From Ulota crispa (Eukaryota > Streptophyta > Bryopsida > Orthotrichales > Orthotrichaceae), in NCBI GenBank assembly GCA_963920765.1, contig OY987247.1:1054001-1118000 (forward strand): 64,000 bases of DNA, given 5' to 3'. Each line of letters starts with the position of its first letter. Position 1 is the first letter of the stretch. Positions 23,378-35,853 of the stretch are shown here, one piece after another. The position numbers and the translations under genes were made by a program. A model generated the notes under the pieces. It was given only the letters and a program-made list of their open reading frames with translations, made no database searches and was not told the DNA's origin.

Positions 23378-23690
23378 ATACTACACTGAATATTGCGTGT
23401 AGGTTGCCCCACACTAATTTCTTTCTTGACATTTTAGACTATATAAACATTTACTGCTGCTACAGTAATTTTCATCAGAAATTACTGCAATCAACAAATT
23501 TGAAAGGGCTTGGCAACAACAATGATGTTGTGGAAAAACAAAACAAAATAAAGTCGTAGCGTTCATGTGAAGATCTAGAACCTAGAGAACAAAGTTGCAT
23601 AATATTTGCATGTGCCTCCAAGGTGGCCAAAAGATGAATCATGATTTATGAGGTAAATTTCTAGGGTAAGGCAACCTGGCAACCTAGATT
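23378..23690. repeat. leader segment shared with 47.9-48.2 kb
   Basis: From about ACATACTACACTGAATATTG to the GGGTAAGGCAACCT tract this matches 47882-48172 in order and orientation. In the decarboxylase locus it lies between the uORF and the main ATG, in what is probably leader or leader intron. Either the other site captured this piece or both are copies of one repeat. Confidence 0.6.
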
Positions 23691-23788
23691 TAATATTCGG
23701 TGTAGACAGTAAATACTAAGTACCGTGACAGTCAAACAGACAAGATATTTTAGATATTGTTTGTGTTTCAACCATATAGTACACGGAT

Positions 23789-24785
23789 ATGGTTAGTACT
23801 ACAGCTAGTCCTGGATTTGAAGGTTTTGAAAAGCGGCTAGACATACAGTTTCACCCGGGATTTGAACCTCAAGGATTGAGAAGAATATCACGAGTGGAGC
23901 TTGACACAATTCTGCAAGCAGCAGAGTGCACAATAGTTGCAGAAATGAGCACCACAGAGCTGGACTCCTACGTCCTCTCGGAATCCAGTCTCTTCATCTA
24001 CCGGGACCGTTTAGTAATGAAAATCTGCGGCACGACACAGCTCCTGCAAGCACTGCCACTGATACTAGAATCAGCGAACCGGCAAAAACTGAGAGGGAGC
24101 CGTGTGAAGTACACAAGAGGAGAATTCATGTTCCCAGATGCACAACTGTTCCCCCACCGCAGTTTTACCGAGGAGGTAGAGTGCTTACAAAGCTACTTTC
24201 AACGTTGGGAGGTGGAGGGACTGGTTTTGTTATGGGTAGCGAGTATCCAAAATGGCATATTTACACTGCAAGTGACTATACAGGGGACTGTACAGTCGAG
24301 ACTGAGAACGTGTGCACTCTGGAGATGTGCATGGCGAAGCTGAATCGTGACTCTGCAACAAAGTTCGTCAAAAATTCCAGCAAAAGCTGTGGTGGAGAAT
24401 CAGGACTTGATATGACAAAGGCTGCTAAGATTGATTCGGTCTTGTTGCCTCAGTCTAAGATCTGTGAATTTGCTTTTGATCCCTGTGGATACTCCATGAA
24501 TGCTATCAAAGGAAAGCTCATTCGACCATTCATGTTACTCCTGAAGAAGGATTCAGCTACGCCAGTTTTGAAGCCATGGGCTTGCAAGTGGACTTGCCCA
24601 TGCTGGTGGAGAATGTGGTTCGTCTGTTCAAGCCTGCTGAGTTTTCCGTGGCAGTGCATGGGGCTATGGCTTCCACGTTGTGGAGTTTCTCTGTTTGTCC
24701 CCGGGGGTATGTTTGTGGTGGACGCTGTCGACAGGAACTGCCGAGCGGCAGTGTTGTGGTGTTTCACACGTTCAAGGAATTGTAA
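23789..24785 (+). pseudogene. S-adenosylmethionine decarboxylase, main frame with two frameshifts
   Basis: The enzyme makes decarboxylated AdoMet, the aminopropyl donor for spermidine and spermine synthesis in the cytosol. All diagnostic parts are encoded: GFEGFEKRL at the start, the self-cleavage site YVLSESSLF (the Ser becomes the pyruvoyl group), CGTTQLL with the catalytic Cys, YTRGEF, CGYSMN with the processing Ser, the following TIHVTPE with the processing His, and [11 protein letters not shown]. They lie in three successive frames. One base appears lost near 24196-24199 (a TTT run) and another near 24507-24515 (AAAGGAAA). A coding intron is not expected in this family and none is visible. 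The C-terminus is short, ending FHTFKEL. The locus could be a recent pseudogene, or the shifts could be assembly errors in homopolymers; the intact uORF and the otherwise conserved protein favour a recent or artefactual break. Confidence 0.85.
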
Positions 24786-25601
24786 CCCCAAGGGTAGTGT
24801 CTAAGTGAGTAGTTTTTTTACTACTTAAGAAAAACATTTCTGGTTTAAGCATCTGCCGAACCTTGTGTTTCCATGATGAATTCCTTTTTCTCGCAATAAA
24901 AGAATTTTGAACAGCAGCATTTTGTACATACTATGGTGTTTATTCGTGAATATGGTTTTTTTTTACCGATCCTGGAATAGTACGGTACTCAGAATGTTTC
25001 AGAGGTGCATGACATTGTATAATAGAATTGAGTTGTGACTACGCAAGGCAACCACTAATTGTACCATAGTGACATGTATTCTGAGCTTGTTCCCCAGGCA
25101 ACTAAATTTAAAAGAAAACGCTAATCCTAATTTCAGTTTCGAGCTTCTTGCCATATCTTGTCAAACAAAACTATGCCGTCATAATGATATTTGTGGGACA
25201 TCACATAGAATGCCAAGGCAAGTCGAAGGGCATGATTCAAATGTTAAGAGCAAGTAGAATGGAGTAAAACTGTCATTCGAGGTAAGTAAAAAAATTCTTA
25301 CATGAATCCTCTTTCCATGGATAACCCCTAAATGGAGTAAATGTCACTAATCACAACACATTTTGTGCTGATGTACAATAGCAGAAGAATCTAAATCTAT
25401 CCATGGTTTTATAAGCAAATTTTTGAACATTCATTACTCGTTCCTGCACTGCACTAAAATACTCTCAAAGATCCTCTCAAAAATGGGGACAAGACTTGCA
25501 TTGAAAGTACTGTCCTGGTAAACGCACTCAAAACTGCTAAAAGCCGTAGAAATGGAGTCGGTAACATTTGAACTGGATGGAATTCCAAACTGGGAATAAT
25601 T
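24786..25601. other. intergenic stretch between the decarboxylase and RPA49 3' ends
   Basis: Convergent intergenic region, presumably the two 3' UTRs. A minus-strand frame at 25454-25636 overlaps the RPA49 end in another frame and is not a gene. An isolated CCCCTAAAT tract occurs at about 25325. Confidence 0.45.
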
Positions 25602-28600
25602 TTACCTCCGAGGACCCTTGCCTCTGGCAGTGACAATTTCAGGGAACTTGAGGGGAACAGGAAGGGTTACCCTCCATTTGCCCTGAGCACTGTCAGGATC
25701 GCCCAACTCTCGCCTTTCGTTAATAGACCGAGCCTCAAACTTGCACCCAAGCTCCCGATAATAAGGCCTGATAGCATTCACAGTTTTCTTCAACTCAAGA
25801 GCCATGTCATACGGGTCAGTGTTGAAATCGTCCAAAGCCAAGCCCAGGACCAGACAGTAGCTCAGCAGCAGATCTTTGTGCTGCTTCGACTGCAGGCGAA
25901 CTTCAGACTGACTTGCAGGATCCGTGGTGCTCTCCCCAGTGAAGCGATCCAAAAAACTTGACACAATGATACCAGGAATACCCGTTTCTTGAGAGAATCT
26001 CCCCGGATCTGCACCTGCCTTTTTCACTTGAAAGTTCGGAGTTCCATGAAAGGTGAACAGATGCCTCAAATATACCAATATTCGTGCTCGCCGATCATTG
26101 CCTTCCTTATCTCCCTGTAAATTTGATCAAGACCATTAACTTACAGTCAGAGAAGTCCATATTAGTTGGCAGAAAAGAGTAGGAAAGGTTAACGAAGTGT
26201 TTCACCAGGAGTTTTCGATTGTTAATAACATTGCCACTGGTAACTAAAATTTGAATCCTCCGCAGTAACACAAGAATACTGGTTAATATAAGATAAGACA
26301 GGGCGTCGATATCCGTACCCACACCCTTTCGACTATTTTACACACCTACTGTATATGGCCAATATTATTGTAAGTTTTAATGAAGCTTTGAATTTAAGGC
26401 GTGGGGCCACTCGAAATCTGCATTAGCGTTTCTTTTAGGCCCAGATTCCTCAATTTCTACTCAACAAACTTAGCATAATTTCGATGTTTCACTCGAACTA
26501 CGAGCGGGATTGGAGCTAAAAAATAACAGAGCTGAAGTTGCAACTTTTACGTTAGGCTGTATTTTCAAATTAGTGATATTCTGCATGTAGTCCACACCTA
26601 CTATAATAGTATAAATACTGGCCATATATAGTTGGTGTGATAAAATAGTCGAAAGGGTATGGTACATATATCAATAGCCTACAAGATATTTTGGTTGTTT
26701 AATATAAAGATACTTAGCGTCAACCTGAGTGGATTGCACGACACGATACGAAAACTAAACACAAACCGGAAAGTTGGCGGAAAGTTGGCTGCTTACCTCA
26801 ACTCTAATCCTTCGAAGACGAGAAAGAATGAAGTTGGGATACTTCTGCTGGCGAAGTGCTTCTTCATCTTTGGGCTTCTTAGCTGCTGCCTTCAACTCAT
26901 GCACATCCAAGTTCTTCCATTCTTCGCCCGCGATAAGCTGGTCAAGAGGGTAAGCACCTTGCGGTGTATTGGCAGAAACATCATGTGGTGGAACATTGCG
27001 CACAACCGATTTGTTAGCCTGCTTCATAGCTTGCTCATTAGTGAGAAGAGCTTCATTTTCACCAGCCTCCTGAAAAAGAGATTCCATATCCCCGGTATCT
27101 CCTAAGGTCTCCTCCCTCACAATTCCTCTCTCCATCCGTTGTGCCTGCAAAAATAATCAGCAGAACCATCACCATGTTAAAAAAAAGTGGATTTGAGTAT
27201 CTACAGAACTTCAAAGTTTCAAAAAAAGGATAGAAAGATAAGCACATAGTGCAATTTTAGAAATATGAATCTGTACCAACAAATGCACCAAATTGCATAG
27301 GATAAATCTCAGTAATAGTCGCTTCATACACTGCATGTTGAAACTCTATGAAATATTTGCAACTTACCCGCATTTTGCTCTTCTGGCTGCCAAAAGTTTC
27401 TACCAGCATTCTCCTCTTTGCCAATTCTTGTGCTCTTGTATTTTCCACATGCTCTTCCTCATCCATCCATTCATACTCCATACCCCTAACTCTTGGCTCC
27501 ATTCTGAGAATCTAGATCATAAAGCGGTTAGGCTGAGCTCACCTTTTTACAAGCATCTCAACTCAAAGTCAAGTGATGAAGGGGAAGACAACACTGCAAT
27601 GACAATTATCAATTGCATCGAAGATACAACACAACCAAGTTTGTATAGATTCAAGTTCAGGACAATTCAAACATGCAAAACACAGTGCTGATTACGTAAG
27701 AATGTGTAGAGATGGTTCACTCCCAAAAGATCAAGAATTCGTGGTTATAAAGCGGCCGATTCAATTGACGGGACTGAGAAAAATAGGGAAAAAATTATAC
27801 CACCAGAATCAGTGCAGATGGTTGCATGTCTTGGTCAAAGAAAATGGACAAAGAAAAATCCTTCTCCACTTAGCTACGAGAAAACAAGACATCCGATCTG
27901 AGCTTCTTAGTTCGTTAGGGTTTCATAGCTTTTTAGGGTTTCTCGGTCATTGGTTCGAATCTAGAGCCATTCTGGAATACAAAATGATGCTGAATGGTAT
28001 AAGGAAACAAGCGCACATGCACTATTCTAACAATTGCCATGTTTGTAAAAAGTTCGAAATGGAAAGTGACTGGTAAAACAAATAAAATGAACAAAGAAAA
28101 ATCCTCCTCTACTTAGCTACGAGGAAACAAGATGTCCGATATGAGCTTCTTAGTTCATTAGGGTTTCATGGCTTCTTAGGGTTTCTCGGTCATTGGTTCA
28201 AATCTAGAACAATTATGAAATGCACAATGATGCTGATGATAGAAGAAACAAAGCGCACATGCACTATTCATCAATTGCCATGTTTGTGAAAATTTGGAAG
28301 TGCAAAATGACTGGTGATAATAACTGAAACTCGGCAGAAGAGAAGTAAGCTACCTTTTCTCCGGCGAGCGGGACCAGCTGTAGAGTGCACTTCTCCTCGT
28401 CGTACACGCCCAACGCATAACTGCAGGGCTGCCAAGCAGCCGCTTCGCCAGCGTAGTTCATGCCCACGAAGTCGACTTGGCTGTGCGTGGACGCAACCAA
28501 TTGCGTCTGCTTGGCTTTCATTTTATCCGCACCCTGGTACGCCTTCACGCTCGCCAAGGCCGCAGCGGCGTCGCCATAGTCGGAATCTCCGAGAGGATCG

Positions 28601-28758
28601 AACCCTGTGGGGAAGTAGGTCACGAAAGGGCGAGCGCAGCCGTCCCTGGACGGCACGTAATCCATCTTCACATCCTGCACAGGTTTCGCTACAGTCGTCG
28701 TCGTCGTCGTCTTCTTTTTCTTCTTCCTGTGGTGGTGCTCCGACGACGTGGTGTCCAT
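25602..28758 (-). CDS. RNA polymerase I subunit RPA49 (A49-like), four exons
   Basis: A49 pairs with A34.5 on RNA polymerase I in the nucleolus and aids rRNA-gene initiation and elongation. Exons on the minus strand: 28758-28354, 27511-27368, 27144-26797, 26114-25602. All four junctions are phase 0 with GT-AG borders. The protein is 469 aa. It has a Lys-rich N-terminal tail (KKKKK near residue 12), the dimerisation-module signature VDFVGMNYAGEAA followed by YALGVYD, the linking MEPRVRGMEYEW, and a C-terminal winged-helix region (LRHLFTFHG to LPVPLKFPEIV). An in-frame ATG at 28815 would add 19 residues. I prefer 28758 because the broken copy at 43114 starts at the equivalent MDATSSEHH. Telo-boxes upstream fit a ribosome-biogenesis gene. 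Intron 1 holds a tandem repeat and intron 3 a MITE. Confidence 0.9.
26306..26674. mobile_element. fold-back MITE family C, copy 1 (RPA49 intron 3)
   Basis: The left arm, CCTTTCGACTATTTTACACA, is complemented at the right by GATAAAATAGTCGAAAGGGT. The ATATGGCCA tract occurs in both arms. The same architecture and similar arms are found at 30247-30655. It lies wholly in intron 3 and does not touch the splice sites. Confidence 0.75.
27843..28322. repeat. about 240-bp tandem repeat in RPA49 intron 1
   Basis: Two head-to-tail units (about 27843-28086 and 28087-28322). Each carries GACAAAGAAAAATCC or a close variant, CTTAGCTACGAG, GAGCTTCTTAGTTC, TTAGGGTTTCAT, and CATTGGTTCRAATCTAGA. Single units recur at 42.6-42.9, 50.65-50.89 and 51.29-51.4 kb, always linked to other RPA49 sequence. 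GGTTCGAATCT resembles a tRNA B-box, but no convincing A-box or tRNA fold is present. Confidence 0.8.
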
Positions 28759-28867
28759 CGTCGCTCGTTTCGTTTTACTGCGAGGGCGTGCGAATGCAAA
28801 TGCAAAATCACTCAACCACGACGACTGGAGTGTGTGCGATTTTGATTGAAACCAGCTCCAGATCCTG

Positions 28868-28990
28868 AAACCCTGAACTCAAATTGCAAAACCCTAAACT
28901 CAAATACTCCAGATTCAAAACCCTAAACCTGCGACGTCGTGTGCAAGAGGACGGATTGAGAGCAGCGGAAGACTAGGGTTTAGGGTTTAA
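28868..28990. promoter_or_regulatory. telo-box cluster upstream of RPA49
   Basis: AAAACCCTAAAC at about 28888 and 28917, plus the inverted TAGGGTTTAGGGTTTAA at 28974-28990, all within 235 bp upstream of the chosen ATG. Telo-boxes are enriched in promoters of plant ribosome-biogenesis and translation genes, which matches the Pol I role. Confidence 0.65.
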
Positions 28991-29183
28991 GGCCGAAGTG
29001 GGAGTGTGTCAATGGTTCTTTTGGCGTGTTGACTTCTTTTCTTTCCTCTACCAAGTTTGAATAAATGAAAAGTTGTGGTTACAAAAGGAAAAATATATAA
29101 AAATAGTTAAAGTAAAAAGACATATGAACCAATGATAGGACCATGAAGAAATTTAAGTAGATATATCTATAGGAAAAATTTAT

Positions 29184-29505
29184 GGAAAATTTCATGGATA
29201 CCCGATCTGAATTTTGCAGTAATTTCATGGATATCTCTGTTTTTCACAATTTACACAAATACCCTTGGATCAAAAAATTTTGAAGGGTTTTTTTTTGTTT
29301 TGTTGTGCATTCCACTCCCCTTCTCCTTTTGTGCATACACTACTTCTTCGTTGTTGTGCATGCGCACAAAGAAGAAAGAAAGTGACATGCACAATTACAA
29401 ATAAAGCTTAAATTTTTTGGTCCACTTGTATTTGTGAAATTTCTGAAATAGCAAGGGTATCCATGAAATTATTGCAAACTTCAGGAGTGTCCATGAAATT
29501 TTCCC
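29184..29505. mobile_element. fold-back MITE family A, copy 3
   Basis: GGAAAATTTCATGGATACCC at the left, with its complement ending TGAAATTTTCCC at the right. The middle contains the shared TTTGTTTTGTTGTGCAT tract. The flanks are AAATTTAT-like on both sides. Confidence 0.85.
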
Positions 29506-30246
29506 AAATATTTAATAGCTTGATGTTAATTCATCATTATCTTTTGCTTCACATCATTAACTCTCTTTCATTATGATGATTTTGATGTCAACTTAGTCAA
29601 TCCAAGTTCATTCACGTTGATTTATTTTTGTTTTTATTTGCAAGCAAATTTAAGGTTTTTAACAATGTTGCTTTTTGTGTTGGATATTTGTAGTTCCATA
29701 TTGTTTGCAATTAACTCTTTAGGTTTCTTTAACAAATATTAGAATGTAAGGATGATATAAGTAAAGAGGGCATACTAGCTTATGATTTATAAACTGAAAA
29801 TTGGAACTTTTTTATATGTATTTGTAATGTGTCCTTTAATCTAATGGGAGATTTAATGGATATTATATTAGATTTGACTTGAGATAATCCCTCAAATTTA
29901 TAGGACAGTATTAAAGGTTCACAAGTAGGGATTGTAAAAGGAAAAGAACTTAAAATTTCTTAAGAATCAAATTGGACAAGGTGTCAAAACTCAACAACCA
30001 AGGAAAGTTTTTGAAATATAGCTTAACTAATTCATTGCCTACATTTAACATACTTAGGGCATGTTCACACTTGGTGTTAAGAGCGGTAATAGCAAAGGAA
30101 AATTAAATGCATTTGAACACACCCTTAGACTACATTCATATTACTAATACCCCTCCTAACACCAAGTGTGAACAAACCTTTATTTGATTTATTGGATAAA
30201 GAGTTGATTGGAATGTGTAATTAGATTTGTGTTGTATATATCTCAA

Positions 30247-30655
30247 GGGAATTGATACATGTACCACCCCTTCTTGACTATTCTACCACACCCTACTATA
30301 TATGGTCAATATTTAGAATATTAAAATAGGTGTGGACCACAAGAAAAACATCACTAAATTGAAAATACAACTTGACATAGAAATTGCAACTTGAGTTTTT
30401 TTTTAAAGTTCAAATCCTGCTCATTGTAGTAATTAAAAAATCTAAATCACTTTCAGCTTAATCTGTATGTTTTTAAATTGATACAATGAGCAAAATTAAG
30501 AGCCAAAATGTAAAAATAGAATTGTATCTTCTACGTCAAGTTATATTTTCAAATTAGTGATGTATTCTTGTGGGCCACACCTATTTTAATATTGGAAATA
30601 TTGACCATAAATAGTAGGGTGTGGTAGAATAGTCAAGAAGGGGAAGAAATAACAT
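30247..30655. mobile_element. fold-back MITE family C, copy 2
   Basis: The left arm contains CCCCTTCTTGACTATTCTAC and TATATATGGTCAATATT; the right arm carries GTAGAATAGTCAAGAAGGGG and the rest as complement. Both copies of this family also share an inner ACTTGACRTAG / CTACGTCAAGTT type pair or its variants. No coding capacity. Confidence 0.75.
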
Positions 30656-30754
30656 ACCCTCAATGATTTTTGGGAGTATGCACAAGATCGACCTTGATTG
30701 ATCTCTTTATTAGAACTTTTATTTTGATATAACAAACTCCAATAAATTTTCTTA

Positions 30755-32220
30755 CTTTCAAAGGAACTGTACCAAGTTGTAAACTCTTGGGCTATGAAAA
30801 GCCCAATTTAGTTACAAACAACTAGCAAGAACAAAACTCTCGTGCAGGTTTTGTTGCTGATTATTTAACCCCTAAAGTTCTTTTGTGTTTACATGGTGAA
30901 ATGGCTCAAAATTGACCTCTATCAACAAAATGATTAGTAAATCAAAATATTGAATTTTTTTTAGTAGTTTAACTAGAAGATCTATTTTGTCACTTGCTTA
31001 TGTACATCCTCTCAGAAATTCAAACTTTGTGAGGGCATACTTCATTAGATTATGACACTCAAAGTAGGGTCAAAGCTTTTTTGAAGCTTCTTTTAGGTGT
31101 CAACTTTTTTTTAGGTCATTCAAAATGATATCTTCTAGTGTATGAAATTCATTTGCAATTTGAATTTCTTGTAGAGCATGAAGTTTGGCTATATGCCTTA
31201 GCAATTTCATCATCATCCAACGCTTAAGGCATAGTGGAAAAGAATCGGAAGCAGGAAATGCTTAATTTGTGCAAATTGTCATTACACTAAGAAAATTTCA
31301 CCAAAGAGATTCTTATAGAAATAAATCTCAATTACAAAATCCATATGGTGTAAACCTAGAACATCATGTGGGATACTTGCCAAAGTTTTATTTTTATTTT
31401 TCCAAACAAAAGTAAAATAGAAGTTATTATATAGCCAAAGAGAGTTGATTACAAATTCTGCCCATTGACCAAACCATTGTAAAGTGCTTTTGAACACTAT
31501 TTGGGCAACACCCTTCCTCATCTCTTTATTTCACAATTTTTTTGAAGATGCTTGTGTTGACATCCAAAATACATTTGAACCATATCTCACTCAAAAATTA
31601 TTCACTTCCACTTTTTTTTGGGATATTTGCAAGCTTTTCAGCATGAGCACATACAACCTTATTTTCACAATCTTACCTTTTATATGCACTTGGAAAATGC
31701 TTGCCCAAATATCCCAAAAGCCGAAAGCGGGCTCCTTGGTCCTTAAGGAGTTGATTGAAGGAAGCAATAATTTGGTTATCGTAAAGTTGTATCTGAATGT
31801 CGGTAAGAAGAAGACATTCAACTAATGGAAAAAACGTTTATTTTATTGAAAAGTTAAAATTGGAAGAAATAAGAAAGCCTCAATGATTTTGGGGAATTTT
31901 CACATGATCAGCTTTGATTAATTTCTTTGTTAGAATTCTTATTATGATACAAGAAATTCCATTAAATTTCTTACTGTGGAAGTAATTGTTCAATAATTTG
32001 ACATGACTTGCACACATTAAACCTAACAGCAATTCGGAATCAAATTTGTTTCTATTGATTACATTTTATGTTTTTATATTTTTTATATGTTGTTCAAATG
32101 ATAAAATTAGTGTTGAAAAGAAATGTTAACACTTAAAGGTCCAAATAAAGTTTTTTGGTAACATAGCAATTTTGGGCAGCTCACTACAAATGGTTTTTTT
32201 TTTTTTTTTTTCCATTGAAA
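30755..32220. repeat. composite dispersed repeat
   Basis: 30755-31385 matches 55555-56180 in direct orientation, including a TTAACCCCTAAAGTTCTT-type motif at about 30865. 31440-32220 matches the window's first 1.1 kb in inverted orientation. It is probably a decayed transposon; no domain recognised. Confidence 0.6.
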
Positions 32221-35200
32221 CTTTCACACATGGTTTTCCCAAGGAGTAGCTTTAATCCTTGAGTGCCCACAATGAAAACAAGAAACTAAGGCCAAGAGGG
32301 ACCATGCTTGAAAAGATTATACGCCTCGAGCTGGGAACTTAGATTGGGGAGGATCCACTGCTGAAATAGCAAAATGGGTGTTTGATGCACCCAACTAAAA
32401 ATTTGCAAAACTTCTGATTGCACCGTTTTGTAGATTGTAATAGTCAAAGTATAGTTGACTATATGGCAATTGGCCAATTCTTGGGGGGTTTGTGGCCGTG
32501 GATGAAAAAATCATGCCTGAGAGGAGGCTTCTTCTTATGAAATTTAGGTAGGGGGTGCAATTTATTGGCATCTTGTTTACTGCCAAATTTGGTGATATTA
32601 TGACATCCATAAGGTGCTTTTTTAGATGCCCAAATTTGCAAGGCTCATACGGCATGGTGGACAATAGACGGGGTACAAGTACAACTTTGACATCCACGAG
32701 GGCATAGCTCTAGATGGCACAGCTGCAAAATCCTTCTCTAGTCTGAGGCATGCGTGCCAAAACACCCCTAACAATATGGAACCGACCAGTTGATGGTCTC
32801 TATCCTCGCACCTAAACCCTAAAGGTCATGAAATACGGTTCTAGCGTACTATTGTCACACTTGACTTGCACAATTTGTGCTTGTACAAGTGGTGAAACCT
32901 CCATCACCCACTATGTGGCAGGAGAGTAGTATTGTACCCTTGACCAAGTGCAATTTTCTAGGCAATACAGTTTTGATTTGGACCATATTACAGGGAAAGT
33001 ATAAATTTGAGGGGCAATATTATCGCCCCTAGGGCGCTCAAGGTTAAGGTCCAATAATTTTCATAACTTTTGACTACATGGTTCAAAGATATTGCATGAT
33101 ATGTAGTATTCTTTGTTTGTTAGGCATCCCAGGGAGCTCAAAAAAAATTTGAAATTTAGATTTGAAATTTTAAAAAAAAGGAAATTTGTTGTTTAGATTT
33201 ATGTTTACTTGGGTAGCTTTTAATCATTCCATTTTGATCCATGCAATGAAAGTTATGAGGAGATTTTGATTGCAAGCATTTATGGATCCTCTACTCTAAA
33301 GTGAACTTTTAAGTGCCATGGTTTACTCAATTTTCAATATTTTGAAAAGAAAAGAAAAAGGCAAAGGACGTAGATTGTTTGTTACAACATTATGACTATA
33401 GGGATTGGAATTTTTGTTTTCCATAGTTAAGTTTTTAAAAATTTAATGTTTTGATTCCATTCCCTCTTCTTTTTACTTACTATTATTTTCCCACGTGTTG
33501 TTCAATTCTAAATGGTTTGAAAGTTTTCAATTGTGTACCCCCAACTTGCTTTCAAGAACAAATCCAAAAGATTACAACCGTCTTGAAAAAAATTCATATA
33601 AATATGACCTTGTGAAGTGCAATTGCTTGGATATTTGCATGGACAAAAAACATATGGCATTTTTTGAATTCAAACTCAATTATCTAACAATCTACATGGC
33701 TGAAAATTTCTGAAATTTTTACCACATTTCTGAAATCTAACGTATTACAAGACATTACAATGAGGTATGTCCAAAAATGATTTTTATCTAAAATCTGGTT
33801 CTTATACTAGAAATGGCAGTTTTGGAGCAGTTTTTGTGAAAAAGTAGTCAAAAGCCTTTAGGGGTTAAAATCTGGTTAAAGTTGTTTCGGACATACTAAT
33901 TATTATGATTATATTGTATTTTTTTGTATATAGAGGACACCGTCAATGAAAAGAAACCCAAGTTTTTCTCATTAGCCTTTTTTGAAGGGTTGAGATTTGA
34001 AAAAAACAAATACAAATATTCAATGCTTAGATGAGGTTTGAAACAAATGGTTTACATCAACTTAGACGAGGTTTGAAACAAATGGTTTACATCAACTTAG
34101 ACGAGGTTTGAAACAAATGGTTTACATCAGCTTCCATCTGTTAAAAGATTAGAACAAAATGGTGTAAACCTGTGAATAAAAAGAAATTTGTACTAATTTG
34201 AAAATTGTCCTCTAACAATATATCAGTATATGTGGATAATGTGACAACTATAACCCAAAAAAGGAAAAAGTCGTTAAATGATTTAAAACAGGGATATAAG
34301 ATTTGTACATCCTATGTACCTTGTAAAATTTATTATTGAGGAAAGTATTTACGTTTCATTGTATTTAAAAAATCATAAACATGTGAATATAAAAAAGAAC
34401 TTGAATGCTAGTAAGTAAAAAAGCATAATTCAACCTTTTCAAACTCCAGATAGAGCTGATTCAATTATTGCAAAAGATCTTACGCTCAAATTCAGGAAAA
34501 GGATGGTTTATCTTTTAACCCCCTAAAGCAATGAGCTCATATTTTCACCAAAACCGCTATGAAACTTCCATTTCTAATCCAAGTACCAAATTTTAGAAAA
34601 GAAAAATGTTTTTTTGACACATGTAGTTGTACGATTTTGTACTACACTATTATTATATTAAAAGATGTGCAAAAAAAATTCAAGAGTTTTCACCATGTAG
34701 ATTATAAGATATTTAAGTTTGAATTGACAAAAAACTGTTTTTTGTCCTAGCAAAAATTTGGGCAACTGCACTTCAGAAGGTCATATTTGTATGAAAAACA
34801 TTCCAAAATGGTTGTGATTTTTTGGATTTGTTTATCAAAACAAGTTGATACACAATTGAAAAACTTCAAATCATTTAGAACTATAAGACACATGGAATAA
34901 AGATAGTAAGTAAAAAGAAATTGAGAATGATTCAAACCACTAAATTGTGAGGTTTTAATTATGGAAATAAAAAATGCCAATCCCAATGGTTGTAATGATG
35001 TCATAAACAATTCACATCTTTTGGCTTTGTTTTTTTTTCTAAAATATTGAAAATTGTGTAAATCAATGGACTTCAAAGTTTAATTTAGAGTAGAGAATCC
35101 ATAACTGCCCGCAAAAAAATCTCCTCATAACTTTCATCTCATTGATCATATTGGAATGATCCAAAGCTCCCCAATAAAACTTAAATCTAAGGAACTAGTT

Positions 35201-35853
35201 TCAAAAACAAAATTCAAGAAATGTAAATTTTAAAAAAGTTTTTTGGTTGCCTGCCAAGCAAAGAAAACTACATATCATGCAATAACTCTTGAACCATGAA
35301 GTTCAAAGTTATGAAAATTGTTGGGCCTTAAAGCTACTCCTCAGACACATTGTATGTGAAAACTTCAAAGAAAAAAAAATGAAATCCCCATTGGTAGTGA
35401 GCTGCTCAAAATTGCTATGTTGCCAAAAAGGGGTGTTTAGGACATTAGGGGTTGATACACAATGCTAGAATGTAATTATTGCAATTAGTTGGAGATTATT
35501 TGTTTAAGTACAATAAAGATTTTGGTAACTCTAATACCAATAAATTCATAAAGCTTGGGATTTATTTAAGTTAAAAAAACTCTACAGATTGTAAGAAATA
35601 ATGTAAGAACCAAATCAAATTTCTTCATATATTTGATATCAAGTGTCAATATTTGCTGCAAATGAATAAAAAATCTGAAACATACAAAAAATCGTATATA
35701 ATCATTGATCAAGATTTGTACAAAAAAAAAATGAAGCTCAACAAAGTAAAAAACTTAAAGTCATTGCAAGAACAAATTTTGATAAATTGTAAATGTGTTG
35801 TTTTAAAAAAAAAAACACACGAACTATTCTAATATACTTGCCAAAACAATTGT
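32221..35853. repeat. nest of degenerate TTAA-family fragments
   Basis: The region contains unpaired CCCCTAAAG / CTTTAGGGGTTAA termini (about 33858 and 34514) and internal blocks shared with the elements to the right, notably the TCATTCAATTTCAATCAATG-type tract and TTATGGATTCTCTACTCTAAA. A 35-bp unit, CTTAGAYGAGGTTTGAAACA plus 15 bases, is repeated three times at 34026-34130. No gene seen. Confidence 0.55.

Noticed and set aside
23926..24804. 292-codon frame as an independent gene
   Set aside because: Its middle part is decarboxylase sequence in a shifted frame and its ends are non-homologous read-through. It is part of the frameshifted gene.
27952..27962. tRNA gene suggested by GGTTCGAATCT
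   Set aside because: No paired acceptor stem or anticodon arm, and no good A-box at the required distance.
28314..28868. 184-codon plus-strand frame with Ser runs
   Set aside because: It is antisense to RPA49 exon 1; the Ser runs are complements of the Lys/Thr-rich tail.
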